Source of the DNA: DATIKM01 sp035477595
Lineage (GTDB): Bacteria > Armatimonadota > Chthonomonadetes > Chthonomonadales > CAJBBX01
Reading direction: 5' to 3'
DNA: 64,000 nucleotides
Assembly: GCA_035477595.1 (NCBI GenBank)
Contig: DATIKM010000173.1
Coordinates: 1 to 64,000, forward strand
Shown here piece by piece: positions 8,896-17,625 of the stretch. The position numbers and the translations under genes were made by a program. The notes beneath the pieces were generated by a model that saw only the letters and a list, made by a program, of their open reading frames with translations, was not told where the DNA came from and made no database searches. Every line of letters begins with the position of its first letter. The first letter of the stretch is position 1.

Positions 8896-9815
8896 ACGAC
8901 TCGGTCGACGCCCTGATCCAGGCCTTTCTTGACGAGGCCCGATCCGTGCGCGGCATGTCCGCGCATACCGTACGCGCCTACGGCGCCGACCTCGCCCAGT
9001 TCGCTGGCTACCTCGAGGGTTGCGGAGCCAGCTTCGCCGACGTCGACCTCGCGCTGCTCCGTGCCTACCTCGCATCGCTGGCTGACAGGCGCTACGCGAG
9101 GTCTACGCTGGCCCGGAAGCAGGCCGCGCTGCGTGCGTTCGTGCGATGGGCCCATCGTGCCGGGCGTACACCTCGCGACCCTGCGCGCGGGCTCAGGTCG
9201 CCGCGCCAGGACCGCCTGCTGCCCAGATTTCTGCGGGAGGATGAGGTCCGGGATCTGCTGGAGGCTCCGGACGACACACCTGCAGGCCTGCGTGACCGCG
9301 CACTGCTGGAGCTTCTCTACGCCAGCGGCATGCGTGCCGGCGAGGTGAGGGCTCTCCGGACCGACGACATCGACCTCGAGGCCGGCGAGGTCCGCGTCAG
9401 GGAGGGCAAGGGCCGCAAGGAGCGGATCGCGCTGATCGGCTCCCACGCGCGTCAGGCGATTGCCGAATACCTCACGATCGGGCGCCCGATCCTCGCGCGC
9501 GGCGCGCGCGCGGCATCATCTGCGCTTCTGGTGAACCGACTTGGCGGCCCGCTCTCCGACCGCGGTATTCGCCGCATACTTGAGCGCTACGGTCCGGCAG
9601 CAGGCGGGCGAGTGAAGGTCACGCCGCACGTCCTGCGCCATTCGTTCGCCACCCATCTGCTCGCGCACGGTGCGGACCTCCGCTCTGTGCAGGAACTGCT
9701 CGGCCACGCACACGTCTCGACGACCGAGATCTACACGCACGTCACGTGCGAGCATCTGCGAGAGGCCTACGAGGCGGCGCACCCCCGCACGCGCTGGCAG
9801 ACCGCCCCCCGCTGA
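8892..9815 (+). CDS. Tyrosine recombinase XerC/XerD
   Basis: The product is 307 aa, the normal size for chromosomal dimer-resolution recombinases. The SAM-like core-binding domain occupies about residues 5-90. The catalytic domain shows R148 (GMRAGEVRAL), a Lys near 172 (GKGRKERI), H246-x2-R249 (HVLRHSFATHLL), H272 (LLGHAHVSTT) and nucleophile Y281 (EIYTHV). All catalytic residues are present. It acts at dif sites to resolve chromosome dimers. Lack of flanking repeats and its place in a housekeeping string argue against a phage or integron integrase. XerC versus XerD cannot be settled without a tree. Confidence 0.92.
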   Translation: MNDSVDALIQAFLDEARSVRGMSAHTVRAYGADLAQFAGYLEGCGASFADVDLALLRAYLASLADRRYARSTLARKQAALRAFVRWAHRAGRTPRDPARGLRSPRQDRLLPRFLREDEVRDLLEAPDDTPAGLRDRALLELLYASGMRAGEVRALRTDDIDLEAGEVRVREGKGRKERIALIGSHARQAIAEYLTIGRPILARGARAASSALLVNRLGGPLSDRGIRRILERYGPAAGGRVKVTPHVLRHSFATHLLAHGADLRSVQELLGHAHVSTTEIYTHVTCEHLREAYEAAHPRTRWQTAPR

Positions 9816-10110
9816 CTGCCCCCCTGTGCATTGCGGCACACCCGTGGAACTTCCACCGTATCTAAAAGGACTTAGTAAGTGGAATGTCCGCAGTGTGCAT
9901 GGAGGGCGACAAGGGGCTCGTGAGACGCGCTCCTACTCTCCGATGTGGAACAACCGGTGAGACGGTGTTGTGTTAGCCGCTCGCCATCGTGGAGGACCAT
10001 TCCGTAGTAACGGGCTGGTGCACCCCGAACCGAGAATGATATGGAGGGGTGTCTCTCGCGGCGCGCTCACCTGCCAGCCCGTCGCGCGCATCGACAGGAG
10101 AGGTGGCAAC
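9816..10110. other. Intergenic region with a small palindrome and possible zinc-ribbon remnant
   Basis: The stretch contains a perfect 13-base palindrome at 9844-9856 (gtggaacttccac) and an AAAAGGA ribosome-site-like sequence at 9864-9870. A GTG at 9879 then opens a 14-codon reading (VECPQC..., stop). A different frame from the ATG at 9884 ends in RCGTTGETVLC at 9976. The two frames together resemble a short CxxC...C zinc ribbon broken by a frameshift. Nothing else is seen before the small gene at 10111. Confidence 0.35.
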
Positions 10111-10329
10111 ATGGGTGACAGAAGGTCGATCCCGGCCCGCAAGCTCTGCCTGGACGTTGCCGCCGCCTACAACCGTGAGCGCCTGTCCGTCAAAGTCACT
10201 GGACAGGCTCCGCCGAGCGCAAGCGACCATCTCGTCGTACAGCCGGCTGTGTGGGCTTCGATGTCCATGAGGGATACCGAGGCCTTCCTGATGGAGATCT
10301 ACATCGCCCGGAGACGCCACATGCAGTAG
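10111..10329 (+). CDS. Uncharacterised small protein (72 aa)
   Basis: I do not recognise this protein. The ATG is preceded by a strong AGGAGAGGTGG ribosome site, which decides the start. The product is soluble, begins MGDRRSIPARKLCLDVAAAY and ends MEIYIARRRHMQ, with no membrane segment and one Cys. It sits between the recombinase and HslV genes and is followed by a long imperfect hairpin. A highly expressed small housekeeping or regulatory protein is possible, but no function can be read from it. Confidence 0.55.
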   Translation: MGDRRSIPARKLCLDVAAAYNRERLSVKVTGQAPPSASDHLVVQPAVWASMSMRDTEAFLMEIYIARRRHMQ

Positions 10330-10367
10330 GGCGGCGGCTTTCGAACGTCGAGAGCACGTGTCAGCCA

Positions 10368-10414
10368 CAGGACTCCGCGCAGGCCGCAGCGAAATGCGGC
10401 CTGCCGGAGTCCTG
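10368..10414. terminator. Long imperfect hairpin upstream of hslV
   Basis: Arms caggactccg.. (from 10368) and ..ggagtcctg (to 10414) pair over about 18 bp with a one-base offset around a short cgaaat-type loop. It lies after the 72-aa gene and just before the hslV ribosome site. It may terminate the small gene, attenuate hslV or be a processing site. No T-run follows. Confidence 0.5.
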
Positions 10415-10440
10415 TTGCGTGGTAGGGAGGCGCTGCGCCG

Positions 10441-10968
10441 ATGCATGGCACTACTGTCGTCGCCGTTCGAAAGGGCGGCCGGGTCGCGATAGCCGCTGAC
10501 GGCCAAGTGACGCTCCAGAGCGTCATCGTGAAGCACACCGCCCGCAAGATCCGCCGGATGTACCAGAACCGCGTCCTTGCGGGATTCGCCGGCTCCGTGG
10601 CCGACGCCCAGGCGCTCGCCGACCGCTTCGAGGGAAAGCTTGAGGGCGCCGGCGGTAACCTGACCCGTGCGGCCGTGGAGTTCGCCAAAGACTGGCGCAC
10701 CGACCGCTTGATGCGCCGCCTAGAGGCCATCATGGTCGTGGCGGACACCGAGTTCCTCTACCTGCTCTCGGGCGATGGCAACGTGATAGAGCCCGACGAC
10801 GGAGTGGTGGGGATCGGTTCCGGGGGCCCGTATGCCATGGCGGCAGCGAAGGCGCTCGTGGCGCACACCGAGATGGACGCGCGACAGATCGCGGAAGAGG
10901 CCATGCGGGTTGCCTCCCAGATCTGCGTCTACACGAACGACCGGATCATCGTCGAGGACCTGGCTTGA
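10441..10968 (+). CDS. hslV: ATP-dependent protease peptidase subunit HslV (ClpQ)
   Basis: The 175-aa protein reads MHGTTVVAVRKGGRVAIAAD. Removal of three residues exposes the catalytic N-terminal Thr (T4) of the proteasome-beta fold. GQVTLQ, KHTARKIRR and GIGSGGPYAMAAAKAL are family signatures. HslV forms two stacked hexamers that degrade proteins unfolded by the HslU ATPase. No hslU lies next to it here, unlike most genomes, so the partner must be encoded elsewhere. GGGAGG lies about 11 nt upstream of the ATG. The gene is preceded by a hairpin and followed after 37 bases by an acetyltransferase. Confidence 0.95.
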   Translation: MHGTTVVAVRKGGRVAIAADGQVTLQSVIVKHTARKIRRMYQNRVLAGFAGSVADAQALADRFEGKLEGAGGNLTRAAVEFAKDWRTDRLMRRLEAIMVVADTEFLYLLSGDGNVIEPDDGVVGIGSGGPYAMAAAKALVAHTEMDARQIAEEAMRVASQICVYTNDRIIVEDLA

Positions 10969-11005
10969 GGCCTGGCCAGCGGTCTAGACCAACGGTTGCT
11001 CCCTC

Positions 11006-12184
11006 ATGATGCAGGTCCGGCAGGTCCGCGAGGACGAGCTGGACGCGATGGTCGTCATCATGTGCCGGGCCTTCGGACTGCCCATCGCCCCCGCGCGCAA
11101 CCTGTTCTTCGATGACCCGTACTTCGACCTCCGGCACAAGCGTGTCCTCACGCTTGACGGCTGCTTGGTCTCCTGCCTGACGCTCGCCTCCGCGGCCATC
11201 CGTTTCGGCGCCGCCGTCGTGCCGCTGATGGGCATCGCCGGCGTTGCCACCCGACCCGAGGACCAGCGAAGGGGGTACGCCACTCGGCTCCTGCTGGACA
11301 CTGTGGCAGACCTGGCATCCGGCGATGTCGGCCTGGTGGCGTTGGTGGCGGACACACCGGGCTTCTACGAGCGGCTTGGGTGGCGCCCTTGCGGCCGGCA
11401 GGCGCGTCTGCGGTTTGCCGCTGGGCCCGTCGCCGTAGCGTACGCAGGACCCAGGCCCCGCAAGGCGCGCGAGACCGACGCCCCGTGGATCGCGCGGATC
11501 CATGCGGGTGTCACAGGGACCAGAGACGGGAGCGCAGAGCGCGACGAGAAGCGATGGCGCTACCTGCTGCGCTTCGTGCAGCAGTCATGGGTTTGGCCCG
11601 CCCGTGGCCTGCCGCAGGGCTACGTTCTCTTCGAGAGCCGCCCCGACCCGCCGGGCGCCCTCGTGCGCGTCATCGAGATCGCGGCAACATCCGATGAAGC
11701 GCGCCGGCGCCTGTGGGCGCATGCCGCGCGCCATGCAGGTACAGGCGACCTCCTCTGGGTAACGGAGTCGTCGCTCTGTCCGGGCGAGCTTCCACCCGGC
11801 GCTACGCCCGGTATGCAGGCCGACATCCAGAGGGGCGTGATGTACCGGATCGCGAGCTTCCACGCGGCGCTCAGGAGCCTGACGCCGAACTTCGCTGATT
11901 GGCGAGGATGCCTGCGGCTGCGCTGCACCGACCCCCTGTTGGGCCGTACGACCGTGTGCGAGCTGCACGGCCGATCGGACGGCATCGAGGTGACGGAGGT
12001 CGACAGCGCGAGAGCAGATGTGGAGGGGGACCAGGCGTCGTGGGTGCGCGTGCTGACAGGCGATGCATCCCTAACGGACGCCGCTCACAGCGGGCTCCTC
12101 CGGGCGGGTGACGGCGCCGTCGCCGCCCTCGGACCGCGCCTGCCACAGCGTGACCTCCACCTGCCGCCGGCCGACCACTTCTAG
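11006..12184 (+). CDS. GNAT acetyltransferase, Eis-like (GNAT plus SCP2-like C-terminus)
   Basis: The product is 392 aa, matching the length of Eis-family proteins. Residues 1-130 form a GNAT domain: VPLMGIAGVATRPEDQRRGY holds the acetyl-CoA pyrophosphate loop (RRGYATRL) and PGFYERLGW its closing motif. A second GNAT-like region and a C-terminal sterol-carrier-like domain follow (about 290-392). Eis proteins acetylate amines such as aminoglycosides or polyamines; the substrate here is unknown. ATGATG at 11006 offers two adjacent starts. It is convergent with rsgA, 14 bases away. Confidence 0.8.
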   Translation: MMQVRQVREDELDAMVVIMCRAFGLPIAPARNLFFDDPYFDLRHKRVLTLDGCLVSCLTLASAAIRFGAAVVPLMGIAGVATRPEDQRRGYATRLLLDTVADLASGDVGLVALVADTPGFYERLGWRPCGRQARLRFAAGPVAVAYAGPRPRKARETDAPWIARIHAGVTGTRDGSAERDEKRWRYLLRFVQQSWVWPARGLPQGYVLFESRPDPPGALVRVIEIAATSDEARRRLWAHAARHAGTGDLLWVTESSLCPGELPPGATPGMQADIQRGVMYRIASFHAALRSLTPNFADWRGCLRLRCTDPLLGRTTVCELHGRSDGIEVTEVDSARADVEGDQASWVRVLTGDASLTDAAHSGLLRAGDGAVAALGPRLPQRDLHLPPADHF

Positions 12185-12198
12185 GCCGGCGCCCCATG

Positions 12199-13158
12199 TC
12201 ACAGGCGTGCGTACGCCTCTGCGGTCAGCGTCAGGAAGCTGCGGTACCGCCTCTCTGACATGCCCGCGCTGGCCACCAGCGCCTTCACCAGGCAGCCTGG
12301 CTCCGAGTCGTGGCGGCAATCGTCGAAGCGGCAGGGCTGGTCAACAGCGCTCAGCTCGGGGAAGGCGTCACGCACCTCGAAACGGTCAGCCGAAGGCAAG
12401 TCGAGCTGGCGCAGTCCCGGCGTGTCCGCTACCCACCCTCCGAAGGCGAAGGGCAGAAGCTCTGCCGCCACCGTCGTGTGGCGGCCCTTGAAGGTGACGC
12501 CGCCGACCGCCTGCGTGGCTCGCCGCAGCCCAGGGTCGAGCACGTTCAACAGGCTGGACTTGCCCGCGCCAGATGGCCCCACGAACGCGGAGACGCGCCT
12601 TGCCAGCCGCTCCCGAAGCACGTCGATGCCTGAGCCGGTGCGAGCGCTCGCGGGGAGCACCACGTAGCCGGCCGCGCGGTATTCCGCGAACCCGTCGAGC
12701 GAGGGGTCGCCTGCCACCAGGTCGACCTTGTTCGCCACCACAAGCGCCTCTATGGCGGCCAGGTGTGCGGTCACAAGGAAGCGGTCGAGCTTCCAAAGGT
12801 CTGGCCTGGGTTCGGCGCAGGCGAAGACCACCACGATGAGATCGATGTTGCTTACGATCGTGTGCGCCTGTCCGCGGAACCCGAGCCGGCTGAACGACGA
12901 AGCACGCGGTAGCACCTCGTCGATGACGCCCTCGTCCTCGCCCGTAAAGGCGATCCGCACGCGGTCGCCCACCGCGACGGCGCCGCGCGCTGCCAGGCGC
13001 CGGGCGCGATCAACCCGCTGCGGCCTGGAGCCGCTGGTGCTGAAGACCAGTTCCTTCTTGAGGTTGCCCCGCAGCCTGCAGGTCACCACGCGATCGCCGA
13101 CCTGCACGTGGAGCGCGCCCGTGGCACGCCGGAGCACTATGCCCTCACTTCCGTCCAT
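12199..13158 (-). CDS. rsgA: Ribosome small-subunit GTPase RsgA
   Basis: The product is 319 aa. An N-terminal OB domain (to about residue 105) is followed by a circularly permuted GTPase: ANKVDL (G4) comes first, then SAFVGPSGAGKSSLLN (G1), GRHTT (G2) and VADTPG (G3). The C-terminal zinc finger CRFDDCRHDSEPGC contains the Cys/His ligands. RsgA checks late 30S maturation and releases RbfA. Motif order and finger make the assignment secure. It stands alone on the minus strand between two unrelated genes. Confidence 0.95.
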   Translation of the reverse strand: MDGSEGIVLRRATGALHVQVGDRVVTCRLRGNLKKELVFSTSGSRPQRVDRARRLAARGAVAVGDRVRIAFTGEDEGVIDEVLPRASSFSRLGFRGQAHTIVSNIDLIVVVFACAEPRPDLWKLDRFLVTAHLAAIEALVVANKVDLVAGDPSLDGFAEYRAAGYVVLPASARTGSGIDVLRERLARRVSAFVGPSGAGKSSLLNVLDPGLRRATQAVGGVTFKGRHTTVAAELLPFAFGGWVADTPGLRQLDLPSADRFEVRDAFPELSAVDQPCRFDDCRHDSEPGCLVKALVASAGMSERRYRSFLTLTAEAYARL

Positions 13159-13268
13159 CCAGTCTCCTGACCTGCCTCACTGCGCGCTGCCGCTGGCACA
13201 CACCCCACCACTCCTCTGTCGCGCGGGCAGCGCCTCCTGGCAAGCGTCGAGCCGGTGCGGCCCCGACC

Positions 13269-15176
13269 TCAGCGCCCCCGGGGCCGCTCACACACCACAG
13301 TGACGACGCTCCGGGTCGGCATGGCGACCACGAGACGACCGTTCGCGTCGACACGCGCCGCCGCCAGCGCCTGTCGTTGGCGACGCGCATTGCTCACCAC
13401 AACGCTGGCGCGCGCCCCCGGCATCAGGCCGGAGAGCCTCACCCGCCCCGCCCCTCCCAGGTTCACCAGAACCACCGCGGCGCGCTCCGCGCCCGGCCCC
13501 CGCGCTGCGACAACCTGCAGTTCCTCGCGTGGCGACGTGCTCCCGATGATCGTCGAGCCAGCCGGCAGAGCCAGCTCCATCTGGCGCACGACCTCAAACA
13601 CCGGGAAGCGCGTTCTGCCGTCCCGGCTGACTAGGGGGTAGTTGTCCTGGTAGGTCCAGTAGTCCATGCGCTCCGCACCCGTGAGCCGGATCGTGCGCAC
13701 GTAGGCCTGTGCGGTGCGCAGCGCGTTCTCCCATGTGGGCCAAGGGTTCGGCCTCTGCCAGAGCTGCGCATCGTGGCCGGCCTCCGTGCACCAGATCGGC
13801 TTGCGGTGGGCGCGCCCCAGGGCAGCGATGCCGGCGTAAGCCTCGTCGGACGCCGAGAGCGCGTCCCACGAGTGGAACGCAATGGGGCCAAGGTACGGAG
13901 CGATCGAGCGATCCGCCAGCAGCGGCCGGCTGTACTCGACGAGCGTCCCTCCGCTCGCCGTGTCCCCGACGAGGAACCGGGTTCGCAGCCCGAGAGCCCG
14001 GAAGCGGGGGCCCGCCTGCCTGATGAAGTTCACCATCTCCAGCGGCGTGAACCGGAAGTTCACGCCGTAGTCCGGCTCGTTGAACGAGAAGTAGTCGGCC
14101 TCGGCGCCGTAGCGGTCCCTCGCGAGGGTGAGGAACCGCGCCACCGCCTCTATGCAGTCCGCGTAGCGCTCCGGAGGCAGGCGTCTGCCCATCTGCTCGG
14201 GCTGCCCACCAAGCATCCATATTGGGCCTTCCCAGACCGACACAGTGATGGGGATGCGCCGCCTGGCAAACAGCTGCATCGCCTCGAGCGCCGCGCGCGC
14301 CGGTCCGGCTTCGCGGTAGACGCCCGGCTCTGGATTCCAGTGGTTGAGCGGCAAACCGATGCGCGCGTGCCTCACGTCGAGGTGCGTGAGGTTGTGGCGC
14401 CCCACGGCGTCCATGGGCTCCGAGGAGCCGTAGCGAGGCTGGCAGAAGTTTCCGCCGAAGCCGCGCATGGTCTGCAGTCGGCGGTTTCGGTCCACGGCCA
14501 CGCTCACCGTGCCCAGCGGGCTCGCGTCGGCGGCGGCCTGGACCAGCTCGTCGAGGGTGCGCCGATTGCCGAAGGTTACGACCCGCAGACCGCCGATTTC
14601 GACCGTCTGCGGACCGAAGGCCATGCGGATCGATACCATCGCCTCGCCGGGCCGATAGCTCTCCGCCGCAGTGAACGGCACAAGCGCCATGCGCCATGCA
14701 CTCGGGTCGGGGTGCGTCGGCACCGTGTGCAGGACGGACTTGGTCCAGGGGCTCTGCGCCCGCTCGAACAGCAGCATGATGCGCGCCGGCTGGCCACGCC
14801 TCTCCGCGGACCCGCGGATGTGGACGGTCGCCAACATCGTCTCGCCGCGCTCGACCGGCGCATCGATGGGCAATGTCAGCTGGGTCGCGTTCGTGTCGGG
14901 CGCCGGGCGCCGGACCGTAACCCGCAGAGCGCGGGTGAAGCCTGGCCCGCGAGCCTGCACGACAGATGATGTGGCTCCGGTTCGCTCCAGCCCGCCGACC
15001 GGGGTGGTCAGGTGGGCATCGGGCCCCAGCACGGGAGTGCCCCCTTGCGTTGGGTCGGCGCCCTGGACGGCCCCTGCAGCGCTTGCCCGCGTCACGGCGG
15101 CGAGCGCTACGGCGACAACACACCACGCCCGGACGGAGTGGCCCGCTGTCCTCGATCCCCACCGACCGATGCCCAT
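13269..15176 (-). CDS. Secreted glycoside hydrolase, GH30-like (clan GH-A)
   Basis: The 635-aa protein has a signal peptide (RAWCVVAVALAAVTRASAAG), an N-terminal carbohydrate-binding-like beta domain (to about residue 230) and a TIM-barrel. The barrel starts LQTMRGFGGNFCQPRYGSSE, the entry motif of O-glycosyl hydrolase family 30 and relatives. E367 in FNEPDYG is the likely acid/base and E465 in CTEAGHD the likely nucleophile. A C-terminal beta sandwich closes the fold. It should cut an exported polysaccharide such as xylan or a beta-glucan; the substrate is unknown. The ATG at 15176 follows GGGGGTG; an adjacent upstream TTG is an alternative. Confidence 0.8.
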   Translation of the reverse strand: MGIGRWGSRTAGHSVRAWCVVAVALAAVTRASAAGAVQGADPTQGGTPVLGPDAHLTTPVGGLERTGATSSVVQARGPGFTRALRVTVRRPAPDTNATQLTLPIDAPVERGETMLATVHIRGSAERRGQPARIMLLFERAQSPWTKSVLHTVPTHPDPSAWRMALVPFTAAESYRPGEAMVSIRMAFGPQTVEIGGLRVVTFGNRRTLDELVQAAADASPLGTVSVAVDRNRRLQTMRGFGGNFCQPRYGSSEPMDAVGRHNLTHLDVRHARIGLPLNHWNPEPGVYREAGPARAALEAMQLFARRRIPITVSVWEGPIWMLGGQPEQMGRRLPPERYADCIEAVARFLTLARDRYGAEADYFSFNEPDYGVNFRFTPLEMVNFIRQAGPRFRALGLRTRFLVGDTASGGTLVEYSRPLLADRSIAPYLGPIAFHSWDALSASDEAYAGIAALGRAHRKPIWCTEAGHDAQLWQRPNPWPTWENALRTAQAYVRTIRLTGAERMDYWTYQDNYPLVSRDGRTRFPVFEVVRQMELALPAGSTIIGSTSPREELQVVAARGPGAERAAVVLVNLGGAGRVRLSGLMPGARASVVVSNARRQRQALAAARVDANGRLVVAMPTRSVVTVVCERPRGR

Positions 15177-15268
15177 CAATTCACACCCCCCTCTCTCTGC
15201 CGGCGCCGCGCGAGCGCCAGAGGCCTATTCGCCACAGCCCTCGGCGATCCTGCACGGGGCATGGCTGG

Positions 15269-15297
15269 TTGACAAGCACTCGGCAAGGTGCGATAAT
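15269..15297 (+). promoter_or_regulatory. Sigma-70-type promoter of the pspA cluster
   Basis: TTGACA (15269-15274), a 17-base spacer and GATAAT (15292-15297) form an almost perfect housekeeping promoter. Transcription would start near 15304 and leave a leader of about 75 nt before the pspA ATG. No sigma-54 site is visible, so this PspA operon looks constitutively transcribed. Confidence 0.75.
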
Positions 15298-15378
15298 GCC
15301 CTGATCGCCCGGCTTGGCGGCAGGGCGTGTGGTCGTGTGCGCCAATCGCCGACCTCCTACGCACAAGGATTCGCTTCC

Positions 15379-16140
15379 ATGTTCAAGCGCTTCTTCCGGT
15401 GGCTCCGTGCCCTGGTGATGGGAAAGCTCGACCAGTGGGAGGATCCGGAGCTTGTCATCAACGAGGCCCTTCGCGAGATGAAGGAAGCGAAGGCGAAGAA
15501 CCGCGAGCGCGCGGTCCAGGCGATCACGCAGAAGAACAACCTCCAGCATCTGGTGGACCAGGAGGAGAAGCTCGTCCGCGACCTCGAGTCTAAGGCGACG
15601 ATCGCGCTCCAGAACGGCAACCGCGAGCTCGCGCGTCAGCTCCTTCGCGAGAAGCAGTCCCATGAGGTCACGCTCCAGAGCCTGCGCGTGTCGCTGAAGC
15701 AGGCAGAGGAGACCGCGGAGCAGGTGAAGATCGCGATCAGCCGGGAAGAGGAGCGCTTCCGTGTGAAGGCGGCGGAGGCACTGGCTCTGAAGGCCAACAT
15801 GAAGCAGGCGCAGATTCAGATCCAGATCAACAAGGCTCTGGACGGGATGCGCGCCGACGACACGTCGCAGAGCTGGGAGCGTGCCGAGGAGCGCATCCGA
15901 ACGATGCAATCCGAGGCATCGGCGCGTGCGGAGATCGCCAACACGAGCGTCGAGGCGCGTCTCGCCGAGCTGCAGGGCCAGCAGGTCGACGCAGAGGCCG
16001 ACAAGGAGCTTCAGGAGCTTGAGGCCAAGCTCGGACTTGGGTCGACAGCCAGCCAGACTCCGGCAACCGTCAGTGGCGGGCAGGAGACAGACATCGACCG
16101 CCAGTTGCGCGAACTCGAGCAGAAGCTGAATCAGAGGTAG
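15379..16140 (+). CDS. pspA: PspA/IM30 family membrane-stress protein
   Basis: The 253-aa product starts with an amphipathic helix (MFKRFFRWLRALVMGKLDQW) that inserts into membranes. About 200 residues of coiled coil follow, with ALREMKEAKAKNRERAVQAI and the conserved helix pair of the ESCRT-III-like PspA/Vipp1 fold. These proteins polymerise on stressed inner membranes to limit proton leakage. The C-terminus is a short acidic helix. AAGGA lies 10 nt before the ATG. Two uncharacterised genes follow in the same orientation and are probable partners. Confidence 0.92.
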   Translation: MFKRFFRWLRALVMGKLDQWEDPELVINEALREMKEAKAKNRERAVQAITQKNNLQHLVDQEEKLVRDLESKATIALQNGNRELARQLLREKQSHEVTLQSLRVSLKQAEETAEQVKIAISREEERFRVKAAEALALKANMKQAQIQIQINKALDGMRADDTSQSWERAEERIRTMQSEASARAEIANTSVEARLAELQGQQVDAEADKELQELEAKLGLGSTASQTPATVSGGQETDIDRQLRELEQKLNQR

Positions 16141-16204
16141 TCACCGTGGAACGCAGGGCGCCGGGCAGTGCGCTCTGGTGCCACTATGTGGAAGTCGAGG
16201 CGCG

Positions 16205-17047
16205 ATGCGAGATCGTTCGAGCCTCAAGCGTCTTGGTTACGTCGCTGGCAACGTGCTTCGTTCGCCCCTCTCACTGGCGATATGGGCAGCGGGAGGGGCG
16301 GCGGCGTTCGTGCTGGGCGATGTCTGGCCCGTGGGCGTGGGAGCAGCCGCAGCGCTGCAGGCAGCTCTCCTCTACCGGCGCCTGAACGACGAGGAGTTCC
16401 TGCGCGGCCTGTTCGCCGCGAGAGAGCGCGACGCCTACGGCTTGTCGGACGAGCAGGTGGAGGCATCGCTGGAGCGCATGGACTTCGAAACGCGCCAGCG
16501 CGTTCGGTACATACTGCAGCTCCAGAGAGAGATCGTCCGCGAGGCCCGCGCTGAGGACGTCGCGTCCTACGCGCGACATGAGCTGGAGCGCATTGCTGGC
16601 GAGCTGGCCCCTCTCATGCACCGTGCGATCCGGATTGCCGGCCGCAAGCAGCAGCTCACGCGCTACCTGCACAATCACAACGAGAAGGCGCTCGCCAACT
16701 ACTGCAGCAGCCTGCGACAGCGCATCGAAGCGACCGAAGACCCGGTGACGCGCTCCCAGTACGAGCAAGCGCTCAAGGCGCGCGAGAGCGAGGTCCAGAC
16801 GTACGCCGCCATCGCTCAGGCCGCTGCGCGCATAGACGGGCAGCTCGAGAGCGTCGAGGCTACCTTCGCAAGCTGGAAGGCGCGCGTAATCCGTATCAAG
16901 ACGGTCGACGTGGCCAGCGCCGCATCGGTCAGCGAGGGCCTGACGCAGGAGCTTGCGAGCCTGAATCAGGACATCGATCTTCTGGAAGGCAGCGTGACCG
17001 AGGCGCTAAGCGGCGAGGAGGACCTCGTCGTGCGCCAGGCGCTCTGA
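16205..17047 (+). CDS. Membrane-anchored coiled-coil protein, PspA neighbour
   Basis: I cannot assign a named family. The 280-aa protein has two hydrophobic segments near its N-terminus (LSLAIWAAGGAAAFVLGDVW and an adjacent Ala-rich helix), then about 220 residues of predominantly helical, charged sequence with heptad character ending in acidic residues. The ATG at 16205 follows GAGG; an in-frame upstream ATG at 16178 is less likely. Position directly after pspA suggests a membrane anchor or effector for it. The topology resembles other PspA-associated membrane proteins only in outline. Confidence 0.7.
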   Translation: MRDRSSLKRLGYVAGNVLRSPLSLAIWAAGGAAAFVLGDVWPVGVGAAAALQAALLYRRLNDEEFLRGLFAARERDAYGLSDEQVEASLERMDFETRQRVRYILQLQREIVREARAEDVASYARHELERIAGELAPLMHRAIRIAGRKQQLTRYLHNHNEKALANYCSSLRQRIEATEDPVTRSQYEQALKARESEVQTYAAIAQAAARIDGQLESVEATFASWKARVIRIKTVDVASAASVSEGLTQELASLNQDIDLLEGSVTEALSGEEDLVVRQAL

Positions 17048-17089
17048 TACGGGCCGCGCTGTTCTGCGGCCATTGGGATGGGTGGACAC

Positions 17090-17605
17090 ATGGGCCTGTC
17101 GCGTCGGTTGCGCAACATAGCCCTCAGCCAGATCAACGCGATCAAGGAACGGCTGGACCGTATTGACGCGGAGGCGGAGGAGGAGGAGTTGGGCAGGCGC
17201 CTCCGAGGCGACGCTCGCCGTGAGCTTAACCAGACGATGGAGCGTGAGCAGCGCCTCCGCAGCCCGGACGAGATTGCAGGGCGCGCGGTCCAGCATGCCG
17301 GACCGCGTTCTGCCGCCGGCGCCGATGCCGCTGCGCAGACGCCCGCGCCGCGTTCGGAGGCGATGGCAGGCAGCCCGCTCGCCAAGCACTACCGTGTCCT
17401 GGGCTTGACGGATGGCGAGGACCTGGCCGCCGTCGAGGGCGCCTACGCCCGGCTCTCGGCGCGCTGCGCGCCGGAGCGGTTCGCTGCCGGATCCGACGAG
17501 GAGGCGGCTGCGCGAGAGATCCTGGGGCGCGTCGACGCCGCGTACAACGCCATCCGTGAAGCGCTGGACCCGACCGCGGGCCGGTTCGACAAGCTGGAGA
17601 TCTAG
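17090..17605 (+). CDS. Coiled-coil protein with J-domain-like C-terminus, PspA cluster
   Basis: The 171-aa product has an N-terminal amphipathic helix (MGLSRRLRNIALSQINAIKE) and an acidic coiled coil, a low-complexity Ala/Pro linker near residues 70-95, and a C-terminal segment KHYRVLGLTDGEDLAAVEGAY followed by VDAAYNAIREAL. The spacing resembles DnaJ helices I, II and IV, but the HPD tripeptide is absent, so it should not stimulate Hsp70 ATPase in the usual way. GGTGG just before the ATG at 17090 favours this start over 17078. Third gene after the pspA promoter; function inferred only from context. Confidence 0.65.
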   Translation: MGLSRRLRNIALSQINAIKERLDRIDAEAEEEELGRRLRGDARRELNQTMEREQRLRSPDEIAGRAVQHAGPRSAAGADAAAQTPAPRSEAMAGSPLAKHYRVLGLTDGEDLAAVEGAYARLSARCAPERFAAGSDEEAAAREILGRVDAAYNAIREALDPTAGRFDKLEI

Positions 17606-17625
17606 CGCGGAGGCCCGCACACTCG

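Noticed and set aside
8892..9815. Recombinase gene as a sign of a mobile element or integron
   Set aside because: Length and motifs are those of housekeeping XerC/D. It is coupled to a DMT gene and has no att-like repeats or cargo around it.
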